NCBI RefSeq assembly: GCF_034006445.1
Contig: NZ_JAVESS010000005.1
Coordinates: 62,001-126,000 of the forward strand
DNA: 64,000 nt
Direction: 5' to 3'
Origin: Desulfovibrio sp.
GTDB lineage: Bacteria; Desulfobacterota; Desulfovibrionia; Desulfovibrionales; Desulfovibrionaceae
This document shows, one piece after another, positions 1 through 8,910 of this stretch. The position numbers and the translations under genes are program-made. Under the pieces are notes generated by a model. That model had not been told where the DNA came from. It ran no database searches and saw nothing but the letters and a program-made list of their open reading frames with translations. Each line of letters opens with the position of its first letter. Position 1 is the first letter of the stretch.

Positions 1-2184
1 GGGCCGTCATACATGGTGCAGGCCAGTGTGGGCCATGTACGCGATTTGCCCGCCAAGGCCCTCGGAGTAAATGAAGAGGACAACTTCGCGCCCCAGTATG
101 AAGTCATAGACAATAAAAAAAATGTGGTCAGCGAACTGCGCGCCGCCGCCGCCAAGGCCGATACCGTTTACCTTGCCCCTGACCCCGACCGCGAGGGCGA
201 GGCCATTGCGTGGCATGTGGCGGAGCTTATCCGCGACAAGGCCAAGGACATCAAGCGCATCCAGTTCAACGAAATTACCGCCAAGGCTGTCAAAGAAGCG
301 TTAGCGCACCCGCGCGACCTCAATGAAGACCTTTTTGACGCCCAGCAGGCCAGGCGCATTCTGGACAGGCTGGTGGGCTACAAGATTTCTCCCCTGCTGT
401 GGAAGACCATCAAGCGGGGCATATCCGCCGGGCGGGTGCAGTCCGTGGCGCTGCGCCTCATTGCCGAACGCGAGGAAGAGCGCGAGGTGTTCAAGCCGGA
501 GGAATACTGGCTGTTCAAGGTGCTGCTTTCGGCTGACACGCCGCCGCCCTTCAAGGCCGACCTCGCCAAGATCAACGGCAAAAAAGCGGTCATCGCCAAT
601 GCCGAAGAAGCGCAGGCGCTGGAAGACGCCCTCAAGGGCCAGCCCTTTGTGGTGGAAAGCGTGGAGCAGAAGGAGCGCGAGCGCGCGCCGCAGCCGCCCT
701 TCATCACCTCGACCTTGCAGCAGGCGGCCAACCAGAGGCTTTCCTACACGGCCAAGCGCACCATGAACATTGCCCAGCGCCTCTATGAAGGCGTGGAGCT
801 TGGCGACCGTGGCCTGACGGCCCTCATTACCTATATGCGTACGGACTCGACGCGCATCGCCGACGAAGCGCGCGACGCGGCCAAGGATTTTATCGCCACG
901 CATTTCGGCAAGGACTATCTGCCCAAGCGCGCCCGCGTGTACAAGGCCAAGGGCAGCGCCCAGGACGCCCATGAAGCCGTCCGCCCCGTGGACGTGACCA
1001 TCACTCCCGACGAGGTGAAGCAGCATCTGCCGCCGGATCAGTACAATCTGTACCGGCTCATCTGGTCGCGTTTTGTGGCTTCGCAGATGGCCGGGGCGCG
1101 TTTTCACGACACCACCGTCACCATTGCCTGTGCCCACAGCCAGTGGCGCGCCAAGGGCGAGCGTATGCTTTTTCCCGGTTTTCTTGCGGCCCTGCCGCGC
1201 GCCGGAGAAGACGCCGACGCCGAACTGCCGCCTCTTGAGGCCGGACAGACGCTCAAGCTGGACAAGCTGGACAAGGAGCAGAAGTTCACCCAGCCCCCGC
1301 CGCGCTACAGCGAAGCAAGCCTTGTGCGCGAGCTGGAAGAGCGGGGCATCGGGCGGCCCTCCACCTACGCGGCCATCATTTCCACCCTTCAGGACAGAGA
1401 GTACGTCAGCCTGGTGGAGAGGCACTTTGTGCCCACGGATCTTGGCCGGGTGGTCTGCAGTCAGCTGACCGAACACTTTGGCAGGCTCATGGATGTGGGC
1501 TTTACCGCCCAGATGGAAGAGGGACTCGACAAGGTGGCAGAAGGCAAGGCCCACTGGGTGGATCTTTTGCGCGCCTTTTCCGATGATTTCAATCCCACGC
1601 TGGCGGCGGCCGCCAAAAACATGCAGAGCGTCAAGGGCGGCATCCCCGCTGATCTGCCCTGTCCGGAATGCGGCAAGCCGCTGATGATCAAGTTCGGCAA
1701 GGCAGGGGCCTTTCTTGCCTGTTCCGGCTATCCCGACTGCAGCTACACCAGCAATTTTTCGCGCAACGAGGATGGCCGGGTCGAGGCCGTGGCCGCCGAA
1801 AAGCCGCAGTATGAAAAAGTGGGGCAGTGCCCCCAGTGCGGGCGCGATCTTGTCATCAAAAAATCCCGTACAGGCAGCAGCTTTATCGCCTGCACCGGCT
1901 ACCCCGAATGCAAGTATGCGGCCCCGCTGTCCACGGGCGTGCCCTGCCCGCGCTGCCAGAAAGGCCAGCTGGTGGAAAAGAGCACCAAGCGCGGAAAGCT
2001 GTTTTACTCGTGCGATCAGTATCCCCAGTGTGATTTCGCCTTGTGGGACAGGCCCGTGCCAGGCCCCTGCCCGCGCTGTAACTCGCCATACCTTGTTGAA
2101 AAAAAGAGCCGGGCCGGCACAAAGATCATGTGCCCGGTCAAGGGGTGCGGCTACGTCAAGGAGGACGGAGATGAGCAAAGCTGA
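1..2184 (+). CDS. topA: DNA topoisomerase I (5' end outside window)
   Basis: Type IA topoisomerase, which relaxes negatively supercoiled DNA through a 5'-phosphotyrosine intermediate. The reading frame is open from base 1 (...GPSYMVQASVGHVRDLP), so the ATG at 13 is internal and the TOPRIM start is missing. The acidic TOPRIM motif APDPDREGEAIAWH is present, and the catalytic tyrosine lies in ITYMRTDST (codon 832-834). Four C-terminal zinc-ribbon units follow, from about 1660 to 2150, each with paired CPxC and C-x-x-YPxC type cysteines; the last is divergent. Four ribbons is a normal count for delta-proteobacterial TopA. The 3' end overlaps the next gene by 14 bases. Function is certain; only the N-terminus is unseen. 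Confidence 0.97.
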   Translation, partial: GPSYMVQASVGHVRDLPAKALGVNEEDNFAPQYEVIDNKKNVVSELRAAAAKADTVYLAPDPDREGEAIAWHVAELIRDKAKDIKRIQFNEITAKAVKEALAHPRDLNEDLFDAQQARRILDRLVGYKISPLLWKTIKRGISAGRVQSVALRLIAEREEEREVFKPEEYWLFKVLLSADTPPPFKADLAKINGKKAVIANAEEAQALEDALKGQPFVVESVEQKERERAPQPPFITSTLQQAANQRLSYTAKRTMNIAQRLYEGVELGDRGLTALITYMRTDSTRIADEARDAAKDFIATHFGKDYLPKRARVYKAKGSAQDAHEAVRPVDVTITPDEVKQHLPPDQYNLYRLIWSRFVASQMAGARFHDTTVTIACAHSQWRAKGERMLFPGFLAALPRAGEDADAELPPLEAGQTLKLDKLDKEQKFTQPPPRYSEASLVRELEERGIGRPSTYAAIISTLQDREYVSLVERHFVPTDLGRVVCSQLTEHFGRLMDVGFTAQMEEGLDKVAEGKAHWVDLLRAFSDDFNPTLAAAAKNMQSVKGGIPADLPCPECGKPLMIKFGKAGAFLACSGYPDCSYTSNFSRNEDGRVEAVAAEKPQYEKVGQCPQCGRDLVIKKSRTGSSFIACTGYPECKYAAPLSTGVPCPRCQKGQLVEKSTKRGKLFYSCDQYPQCDFALWDRPVPGPCPRCNSPYLVEKKSRAGTKIMCPVKGCGYVKEDGDEQS

Positions 2185-3331
2185 TGCATCAGATTCGATG
2201 AGAGCTTCCGCGTCCCTTGCGCCTTCAGCGACCTCCGCCCCTTCAGGCGGTATGGCCGCGCCCTGGCCGGAAACCCTGGAGGCCCGCGTGGCCCAGTTGC
2301 TCGCCGACGGGGAAAGGGTGACGCTTTTGACGGTCATCAGCCGCACAGGCTCGGCCCCGCGTGACGCGGGCACCCGTGCGCTGTACACGCTAAACGGCCC
2401 GGAAGGCACCGTGGGCGGCGGCCTGCTGGAGGCACGCGCCTTTGAGGCAGCGGCCCAGAGCCTGTTTATGGGCACGTCCAGTCAGGTCTCCTGCGACATG
2501 AGCGGCTTCACCCCTGACAGCGACATGATTTGCGGCGGCGGCATGGACGTGCTGTGCGAAGTGCTGACGCCGGACAAGGCCCCCCTGTTTGCGCTTGCCG
2601 CCCAGGCCCTGCGCTCCGGGGTAGGGGGCGTGTGGGTTGTGGACGTGAACCGCGAGCCGCCCCTGCGCCGTCTGTACCTCGACAGCCTGCCCGAAAAATC
2701 TGACCCTGCCGCGGGTTCGGCCCTGCCGCCGGACGCCAGTCTGGACATAACCCCGGTGCGCGCCCTGCTGGCGCAGCGCAAGGGCAGGCCCGGCCTGGTC
2801 ATCAAGGACGCGTGCCGCATCTACGTTGAACCGCTGGCAGCGCCGCCGGTGCTGCTCCTCTGCGGCGGTGGGCATGTGTCCCTTGAGGTGGCGCGTCTGG
2901 CCCATGTCTGCGGCTTTATTGTGGACGTGGTGGACGACAGGCCGGAGTTTTCCAATCCGCAACGGTTTCCCATGGCGCGGCGTTGCCATGTGCTGCCGGA
3001 CTATGAAAATCTGGTGGAAGCCTGCGGCATCGGGCGGCACCATTATGTGGCCGTCATCACGCGCGGGCACGGTTTTGACCGCGAAACCCTGGCCCAGGCC
3101 CTGACCAGCCATGCCCAGTATATAGGCATGATAGGCAGCAAAACCAAACGCGACCAGATTTATGCCATTCTGCGCGGCCAGGGCGTGCCCGATGCTGAAC
3201 TTGCCGCTGTGTGCTGCCCCATAGGGCTGACCATTGAAGCTGAAACCCCGCAGCAGATAGCCGTGTCCATTGTGGCCGAACTGCTGGCCGTGCAGGCCGG
3301 TACGCTGAAGCGCCTGCGCTTTGAAGAGTAG
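2171..3331 (+). CDS. xdhC: XdhC/CoxI family molybdoenzyme maturation protein
   Basis: Predicted 386-residue XdhC-family protein. Family members bind the molybdenum cofactor and help its sulfuration or insertion into xanthine-dehydrogenase-type hydroxylases. An N-terminal XdhC_CoxI segment (LLTVISRTGSAPRDAGTR, then GTVGGGLLE) is followed near residue 230 by a Rossmann motif (CGGGHVSLEVARLAHVCGF) and the C-terminal signature IGMIGSKTKR ... CCPIGLTIEAETPQQIAVSI. The ATG at 2171 lies inside the end of topA, implying coupled translation. No molybdenum hydroxylase is nearby, so the client is unknown. The first 30 residues are Ser/Ala-rich and poorly conserved in character. The last codons are duplicated downstream (see the repeat at 3290). 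Confidence 0.85.
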   Translation: MSKADASDSMRASASLAPSATSAPSGGMAAPWPETLEARVAQLLADGERVTLLTVISRTGSAPRDAGTRALYTLNGPEGTVGGGLLEARAFEAAAQSLFMGTSSQVSCDMSGFTPDSDMICGGGMDVLCEVLTPDKAPLFALAAQALRSGVGGVWVVDVNREPPLRRLYLDSLPEKSDPAAGSALPPDASLDITPVRALLAQRKGRPGLVIKDACRIYVEPLAAPPVLLLCGGGHVSLEVARLAHVCGFIVDVVDDRPEFSNPQRFPMARRCHVLPDYENLVEACGIGRHHYVAVITRGHGFDRETLAQALTSHAQYIGMIGSKTKRDQIYAILRGQGVPDAELAAVCCPIGLTIEAETPQQIAVSIVAELLAVQAGTLKRLRFEE

Positions 3332-3442
3332 GGCAGGCCGGTACGCTGAAACACTTCGGTCAGTAGGCTGAAACGCCTGCGCTTTGAAGCTCGGGCGCGG
3401 GCGGCGTGTTGAAACATTTTGGCCGGGACATTGAAACATTTG
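3290..3442. repeat. Degenerate tandem copies of the xdhC 3' end
   Basis: The last codons of xdhC (GGCCGGTACGCTGAA, GCGCCTGCGCTTTGAAG) recur just after the stop codon, at about 3335-3352 and 3366-3390, followed by weaker GTTGAAACATTTTGG / CATTGAAACATTTG units. This looks like local tandem duplication plus decay. No terminator is recognisable within it. Confidence 0.6.
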
Positions 3443-3448
3443 TGGTTC

Positions 3449-3576
3449 TAGAGCAGTTTACGAATGAAATGAGTTAAATGCTCTGCAAGGATTTTTCTGA
3501 AAATCCTTGCCACGAAATGCGAGTAGGCGGGCTTTTGCCTGCCGTACGCGAGCATTTCAAGTGTTAAATGCTCTAA
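3449..3576. repeat. Interspersed repeat family A, copy 1
   Basis: About 128 bp, from TAGAGCAGTTTACGAATG to GTTAAATGCTCTAA. It contains hairpins (AAGGATTTTTCTGAAAATCCTT; GCGGGCTTTTGCCTGCCGTACGC). The same sequence occurs inverted and nearly identical at 46827-46953, and as a worn copy at 19425-19550. It has no credible ORF. It is a candidate non-autonomous or REP-like element. Confidence 0.85.
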
Positions 3577-4366
3577 GCAGAGGCGTGCGTGGTGTCGCCG
3601 TCCTGCTGGTTTTTTGTCACTGCCAGGGCTTGTTGTTGTCGCGCGGCGGGCTGCCCGCACGTCCTCCGCACGCGCGCTGGCGCTTTCTTGACTTTTGCGG
3701 CGGCTCGCGACACTGTGGCCGGGCGGCGCATGGTGCATGAGTGCATCAATCCGCCATGTTCATAGTCCATTGAGAGCAACAAATTGTGCATTGCCTGCGG
3801 CGCGCACCATGGCCAAAGCGTCAACAGCGGCGGCCATGCAGGTGCTTTTTCAGGATTCCCGGAACAGCGATCAAACACAACCCTCCGCAGCCATAGCCCT
3901 TGGGGCGGCAAAAGGCAGAGGGTATGGCCGCATGATTTGGCTGTCATGCTTTATCCCCCCCTTGCCCGCCATGCCTTGCCGCTGTCGGGCTCGCCCGGTT
4001 CAATGATCCCTCCGGTACGCCATCGCTTGAAACGCATGGCCGATGTTCGGCATTGCGGCATGTAAAAGCAATGTTTGCCGTTGCGGCTGCAGCCGCCTGA
4101 AAAAAATCCGCCCGCACCCGCACGCACCCGGTCACATCCGGCCATATCTGGCCACATCTGGCGGCGCGGACGACCAGAAAAAAGAAAATGCATCACGAAC
4201 GTGGCATGGTACAAAATGGTTCTGAAAGCCATGACTTCGCGAAGGGTGTTGCTCAAACATGCCACTAAATGCTATGCGTTTCTAAATAGAAGGCCGAGGA
4301 TGGCCGACGTGGCGCAAAAAGCGACCGTCCGGCACAGGGTGCAGCGGGCAAAAGAGCATGAAATTT
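3577..4366. other. Intergenic stretch without recognisable gene
   Basis: About 790 bases between repeat A1 and the efflux promoter. Short ORFs exist on both strands, but none has a ribosome site with plausible protein composition or a recognisable motif. A small run of CATCTGGC / CATCCGGC units sits near 4130-4165. I see no RNA gene. Confidence 0.5.
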
Positions 4367-4420
4367 TTGTCAATAAAAACAGTATGTTATATAAAATTAA
4401 TACGGTCTCGTAACATACTG
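4367..4420 (+). promoter_or_regulatory. RND operon promoter with inverted-repeat operator
   Basis: TTGTCA (4367-4372), a 17-base spacer and TATAAA (4390-4395) form a strong sigma-70 type promoter. A perfect 10-bp inverted repeat, CAGTATGTTA (4380-4389) and TAACATACTG (4411-4420), has arms 31 bp apart centre to centre. One arm lies in the spacer and the other just beyond the expected start point, a typical place for a repressor to block RNA polymerase. No regulator gene is adjacent. Confidence 0.7.
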
Positions 4421-4514
4421 AAATTGCAAGGTTTTTTGTATTCATTGTGCCACTGTCATATACGGTTGTCTTGATTGCTTTTTACGGTGAACTGTGTTTT
4501 TTACAACGATGTTT

Positions 4515-4547
4515 CTGCCCGAGTTCCTCACGGCGGGCGGTTTTTTT
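4515..4547 (+). terminator. Terminator-like hairpin in the RND operon leader
   Basis: CTGCCCG (4515-4521) can pair with CGGGCGG (4534-4540), followed directly by seven T. It lies between the promoter and the start codon at 4584, so it could attenuate the operon. A direct repeat (GTTCCTCACGG, GTTCCTTACGG) spans the hairpin and the region before the start codon and could support an alternative fold. Confidence 0.5.
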
Positions 4548-4583
4548 GGTGTGCGGCAGCACGCGTTCCTTACGGAGTAGTTC

Positions 4584-5699
4584 ATGACCACCAGACCGCT
4601 ATTTTCTCTTCCTGTCATACTCAGCCTTTGTCTTGCACTGGTTGCCTGCAATGGCGACAAGGACGGCCAGCACGGCGCCATGCGTCTGCCTGTCGCCGTT
4701 TTTGACGTTGTGGCCAAGGATGAACCCTGGCCGGCAGAGTATCAGGCCCAGGCCTCCGGCTCGCGCGCTGTCGAAGTGCGCGCCCGCGTGGAAGCCATCA
4801 TCGAAAAACGCCTGTATGAAGAAGGCGACTATGTGCAGCAGGGGCAGCTGCTTTTCCAGCTGGAGCGCGACCGCTACGAAGCGCTCATGCAGCAGGCCCA
4901 GGCCCAGTTCACCAACGCCGAGCGCGAATGGCGGCGGGTACGCCCGCTGTATGAAAAAAACGCGGTGTCGCAGAAAGAGCGTGACAATGCCCTGGCCGCC
5001 TATGACAGCGCCAAGGCTTCTTTGCGCCAGGCCAAGATCAACCTGGACTACTGCCAGGTGACGGCCCCTGTCTCCGGCTACAGCAGCAAGGAAAACTTCA
5101 CGCCCGGCAACCTGGTGGGCAACAATTCGCTGCTCACCTACGTGAACCAGACTGACCCCATGTACATCGACTTTTCCATTGCCGCCCCCGAGCATATGCT
5201 CCGCCAGGGCATGGCTGCCCAGGGCCGTCTTGTGACGCCTGCCGACGGCCGGTACAAGGCGCGCCTGCGCCTGCTGGACGGCAGCATGTACAAGGGGATG
5301 GGCGAGGTGACCTTTATCGACAGCCAGGTGCAGCCCACAACCGGCGTCATCAAGGCGCGCGCCGTCTTTGACAATGCCGACCGCAGCATCATGCCCGGAC
5401 AGTACGTGCGTCTGTATATGGACGGCGATATCCTCAAGGATGCCGTACTCGTCCCGCAAAAGTGCGTGCTGCTTACCCAGAAGGGTTCGCTGGTCATGGG
5501 CGTGGACAAGGACGACAAGGTGTATCCCATTCCTGTGGTCGTCGGCGTGTCCGTCGGCAACAGGTATCTTGTGCTTGAAGGGCTCAAGGGCGGCGAACGC
5601 ATTATCAGCGAAGGCATGATCAAGGCCCGCCCCGGCTCTCAAGTGAGCATAATGCCTTCAGGGGGCCAGCAGCCTCAGGAAGGCGCGGCCAAGAAGTAG
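4584..5699 (+). CDS. RND efflux periplasmic adaptor lipoprotein (AcrA/MexA family)
   Basis: Membrane-fusion protein linking the inner-membrane RND pump to the outer-membrane channel. The 371 residues begin with a lipoprotein signal (hydrophobic stretch, lipobox LVAC, acylated Cys22). A lipoyl/barrel-sandwich half follows (VRARVEAIIEKRLYEEGDYV), then an alpha-hairpin (about 95-160, AEREWRRVRPLYEKNAVSQ), the second lipoyl half (CQVTAPVSGYSSKENFTPG) and beta-barrel domains. Length matches MexA/AcrA. It is first in a three-gene operon, 7 bases before the pump gene, behind the promoter at 4367 and a leader hairpin. The substrate cannot be told from sequence. Confidence 0.93.
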   Translation: MTTRPLFSLPVILSLCLALVACNGDKDGQHGAMRLPVAVFDVVAKDEPWPAEYQAQASGSRAVEVRARVEAIIEKRLYEEGDYVQQGQLLFQLERDRYEALMQQAQAQFTNAEREWRRVRPLYEKNAVSQKERDNALAAYDSAKASLRQAKINLDYCQVTAPVSGYSSKENFTPGNLVGNNSLLTYVNQTDPMYIDFSIAAPEHMLRQGMAAQGRLVTPADGRYKARLRLLDGSMYKGMGEVTFIDSQVQPTTGVIKARAVFDNADRSIMPGQYVRLYMDGDILKDAVLVPQKCVLLTQKGSLVMGVDKDDKVYPIPVVVGVSVGNRYLVLEGLKGGERIISEGMIKARPGSQVSIMPSGGQQPQEGAAKK

Positions 5700-5706
5700 G
5701 TTAAAT

Positions 5707-8700
5707 ATGGCTGTTTCCACAAAGCCGAATTTCTTTTTACGCAGACCCATTCTCTCTGCGGTCATATCCATTGTCATTACCCTGGTGGGCGCACTGGCCA
5801 TGCGGGCACTGCCTATCGCGCAGTACCCCGACCTTGTGCCCCCCACGGTCAACGTCAGCGTGACGTACCCCGGCGCATCGGCTGAAACCATTGCCTCCAC
5901 CGTGCTGGCCCCTCTGGAAGTGAACATCAACGGCGTGGAAAACATGCTGTACATGACTTCCATGGCGGCCTCCGGTTCGGGCTCTGGCAGCATCAACGTG
6001 TACTTCGCGCTGGGTTCCAACTCGGATATGGCCCTTGTCAACGTCAACAACAAGGTCAACCTGGCGCAGACCATATTGCCAGAAGCGGTGCGCCGTCAGG
6101 GCGTCAGCGTGCTCAAGCGTTCACCGGCCATGTTGCTGGTGTTCTCGTATTTTTCGCCCGATGGCCGCTACGATCAGGTCTACATCAACAACTGGGCCCA
6201 GATCAACGTGGTGGACGCGCTCAAGCGCGTTGCAGGCGTTGGCGACGTCGTCATTTTCGGCAGCATGGACTATGCCATGCGCATCTGGCTGCAGCCGGAC
6301 AAGCTGGCCAAGTATGGCGTGTCGGTCAATGAAGTGTCTGCGGCCATTCAGGAGCAGAACTCACAGTACGCCCCAGGGCGTCTTGGCGAAATGCCCTCGC
6401 CCGATACCACGGAGCTTACCTGGCAGATCGATGCCCAGGGCCGTCTGGTCACGCCGGAAGAATTCGGCGAGATCATCGTGCGCCGTGGCCCGGACAGCGC
6501 CATGCTGCGCCTCAAGGACGTGGCCCGCGTAGAGCTGGGCGGCAAGGACTACAGCGTTACCTCCCGCTATAACGGCATGGTGGCGCGCATGGGGGCGGTC
6601 TATCTGCTGCCCGGCGCCAACGCCATCGCCACAGGCGACCGCGTGCTGGACAAGCTGGCCGAAATCGGCAAGACCATGCCCGACGGCCTTGACTACACCA
6701 TCCTTGTGAACACCAACGACTTCGTGCTCGAATCCATCCACGAAGTGCTCTCCACCCTGGTGGAGGCCATGATTCTGGTGTTCATCGTTGTGTATGTCTT
6801 TCTGCAGAGCTGGCGCGCCACCATCATTCCCTGCGTGGCCGTTCCCGTGTCCATTATCGGCACGTTCGCGGGCCTTTATGCTTTCGGCTATACCATCAAT
6901 ACGCTGACGCTCTTCGCCATGGTGCTTTCCATCGGCATCGTGGTGGACGACGCCATCGTGGTGCTGGAAAACGTGGAACGCATCATGACCTCGGAGCATC
7001 TGCCGCCCAAGGAGGCCACGGCCAAGGCCATGAACGAGGTCACGGCCCCCATTGTGGCCATTGTGCTCGTGCTCTGCGCCGTGTTTATTCCCGTGTCCTT
7101 CATGGGTGGTCTTGCGGGGCAGATGTACAAGCAGTTCGCCATCACCATCTCGGTATCGGTGGTGCTGTCGGGCGTGGTGGCGCTGACGCTCACCCCGGCC
7201 CTCTGCGCCTTGCTGCTCAAGCCGCACAGCCACGATTACAAACCCGCCAGGGGCTTTGTATGGTTCAACAAGTTCTTTGACGGCGTGACCAACGGCTATG
7301 TGCACATAGTCGACTTCCTCAAGGCCTCGAGCATGCGCGCGCTGCCCTTGTTCGCGCTCATGATTCTTCTGTGCGTGTGGTTGCTCAGGGTTGTTCCCGG
7401 CGGCCTCGTGCCCAACGAAGACCAGGGCTATATCCTTGGCATGGCCATTCTGGACGACGGCGCTTCGCAGCACCGCACCACGGCGGTCAACAAGGTTCTC
7501 ACCGACTTCATGCTGAAAAATCCTGCCGTGCAGAGCCTGGGCACCCTGTCGGGCCTGGACATCACGTCCATCTCCGTCAAGAGCAACTACGGCACCTTCT
7601 TTGCCCTGCTCAAACCGTGGGGCGAGCGTAAAAAAGCCGACATGTCTTCCGACGCCGTGCTGAAAACCGTCGGTGCGGTCACCGTCATGCAGCCCGAAGC
7701 ATTTATCATGGGCTTTGCGCCCCCGCCCATCAGCGGCATGAGCACCACGGGCGGCTTTGAAGGTTACATACAGATGCGCGGCACAGGCACCCTGCTTGAC
7801 CTGGAAAACCAGACCAACCAGCTGGTGCAGGAAGTCATGGCTGTTGGCCCCGACGGCAAACGCAAGTATCCGGCCATCGGCATGCTGCGCAACCTGTTCT
7901 CCACCGGATCGCCCCAGTTGTACGCCAACCTGGATCGCGAACGCTGCAAGGACATGGGCATCAACATCGCCGACGTATTCACGGCCATGGGCGGCACCTT
8001 TGGTGGCGCGTATGTGAACGACTTCAACTATATGGGCCGTACCTTCCAGGTGCGCCTGCAGTCCGAGGCGGACTACCGCCTGCTGCCCGAAGATTTGAGC
8101 AACGTGTATGTGCCCAACAGCAAGGGCGAGATGATCCCCCTGACTGCGGTCATGACCCTTGAACGGCGCACCGCCCCCCAGGTGGTGGAACGCTATAACG
8201 TCTTCCCGGCGGCCCACGTCATGGGCTCGCCAGCTCCGGGCTTTTCTTCGGGGCAGGCCCTCAGCCAGATGGAAGCAGCGGCCAAGGCCATATTGCCCAC
8301 CGAATACAGCCTCGGCTGGGTGGGTTCGGCGCTTCAGGAAAAAATGGCCAGCACAGACACCACAACCATCTTCATTCTGGCCCTGGTCATGGTCTTTTTG
8401 ATCCTGGCCGCACAGTATGAATCGTGGTCGTTGCCCCTTTCGGTGCTCACGGCCGTGCCCTTTGGCGTGTTCGGCGCACTGCTGGCCACCTGGGGACGCG
8501 GCCTTTCCAACGACGTGTACTTCCAGGTAGCCCTGGTCACTCTGGTGGGTCTGGCAGCCAAAAACGCCATCCTGATCGTGGAATTCGCGGTTGAGGCATG
8601 GCGTGGCGGCCGCAGCCTTGATTCGGCGGCATCCTTTGCCTCCCGTCTGCGGTTCAGGCCCATTGTCATGACCTCGCTGGCCTTTATTCTGGGCTGCGTG

Positions 8701-8910
8701 CCCCTGGCCATCAGCACCGGCGCTGGCGCCAACAGCCGTCACGCCCTGGGCACGGCGGTCATCGGCGGCATGCTGGCGGCCACGTGCCTCGCCACGCTCT
8801 TTGTGCCGTACTTCTTCAAGATAATTATGCAGCTCTCCCTGAAACTCCAGGGCAAGAAGGATCCGAACGCCGGTAAGGACGGTTCCGGCAACGAACAGGA
8901 GGATCTATGA
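5707..8910 (+). CDS. RND multidrug efflux pump, inner-membrane subunit (AcrB/MexB, HAE1 family)
   Basis: Proton-driven trimeric efflux pump of 1067 residues, the usual HAE1 length. It starts with the family signature NFFLRRPILSAVISI. It has twelve predicted membrane helices in two halves with large periplasmic loops. The proton-relay residues are visible: Asp414-Asp415 in GIVVDDAIVVLENVER (helix 4) and Lys952 in GLAAKNAILIVEF (helix 10). The last bases overlap the channel gene (ATGA, 8907-8910). All three parts of the tripartite pump are intact. The family exports hydrophobic drugs, dyes or bile salts; which of these applies here is not determinable. Confidence 0.96.
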   Translation: MAVSTKPNFFLRRPILSAVISIVITLVGALAMRALPIAQYPDLVPPTVNVSVTYPGASAETIASTVLAPLEVNINGVENMLYMTSMAASGSGSGSINVYFALGSNSDMALVNVNNKVNLAQTILPEAVRRQGVSVLKRSPAMLLVFSYFSPDGRYDQVYINNWAQINVVDALKRVAGVGDVVIFGSMDYAMRIWLQPDKLAKYGVSVNEVSAAIQEQNSQYAPGRLGEMPSPDTTELTWQIDAQGRLVTPEEFGEIIVRRGPDSAMLRLKDVARVELGGKDYSVTSRYNGMVARMGAVYLLPGANAIATGDRVLDKLAEIGKTMPDGLDYTILVNTNDFVLESIHEVLSTLVEAMILVFIVVYVFLQSWRATIIPCVAVPVSIIGTFAGLYAFGYTINTLTLFAMVLSIGIVVDDAIVVLENVERIMTSEHLPPKEATAKAMNEVTAPIVAIVLVLCAVFIPVSFMGGLAGQMYKQFAITISVSVVLSGVVALTLTPALCALLLKPHSHDYKPARGFVWFNKFFDGVTNGYVHIVDFLKASSMRALPLFALMILLCVWLLRVVPGGLVPNEDQGYILGMAILDDGASQHRTTAVNKVLTDFMLKNPAVQSLGTLSGLDITSISVKSNYGTFFALLKPWGERKKADMSSDAVLKTVGAVTVMQPEAFIMGFAPPPISGMSTTGGFEGYIQMRGTGTLLDLENQTNQLVQEVMAVGPDGKRKYPAIGMLRNLFSTGSPQLYANLDRERCKDMGINIADVFTAMGGTFGGAYVNDFNYMGRTFQVRLQSEADYRLLPEDLSNVYVPNSKGEMIPLTAVMTLERRTAPQVVERYNVFPAAHVMGSPAPGFSSGQALSQMEAAAKAILPTEYSLGWVGSALQEKMASTDTTTIFILALVMVFLILAAQYESWSLPLSVLTAVPFGVFGALLATWGRGLSNDVYFQVALVTLVGLAAKNAILIVEFAVEAWRGGRSLDSAASFASRLRFRPIVMTSLAFILGCVPLAISTGAGANSRHALGTAVIGGMLAATCLATLFVPYFFKIIMQLSLKLQGKKDPNAGKDGSGNEQEDL

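Noticed and set aside
301..2475. 724-codon minus-strand ORF opposite topA and xdhC
   Set aside because: Antisense shadow of GC-rich coding sequence; His/Gly/Arg-rich translation without motifs, while the plus strand encodes unmistakable TopA.
3951..4265. 104-codon minus-strand ORF and neighbouring ORFs in the gap before the RND operon
   Set aside because: No ribosome site, no motif, unusual amino-acid composition; mutually overlapping on both strands.
4509..4580. 23-codon ORF (MFLPEFLTAGGFFGVRQHAF...) in the RND leader as a leader peptide
   Set aside because: Lacks a recognisable ribosome site and has no run of one regulatory codon; mentioned only as a possibility in the leader finding.
6361..8742. 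793-codon minus-strand ORF inside the RND pump gene
   Set aside because: Shadow frame with His/Gly/Gln-rich low-complexity translation; the plus strand has the conserved pump.
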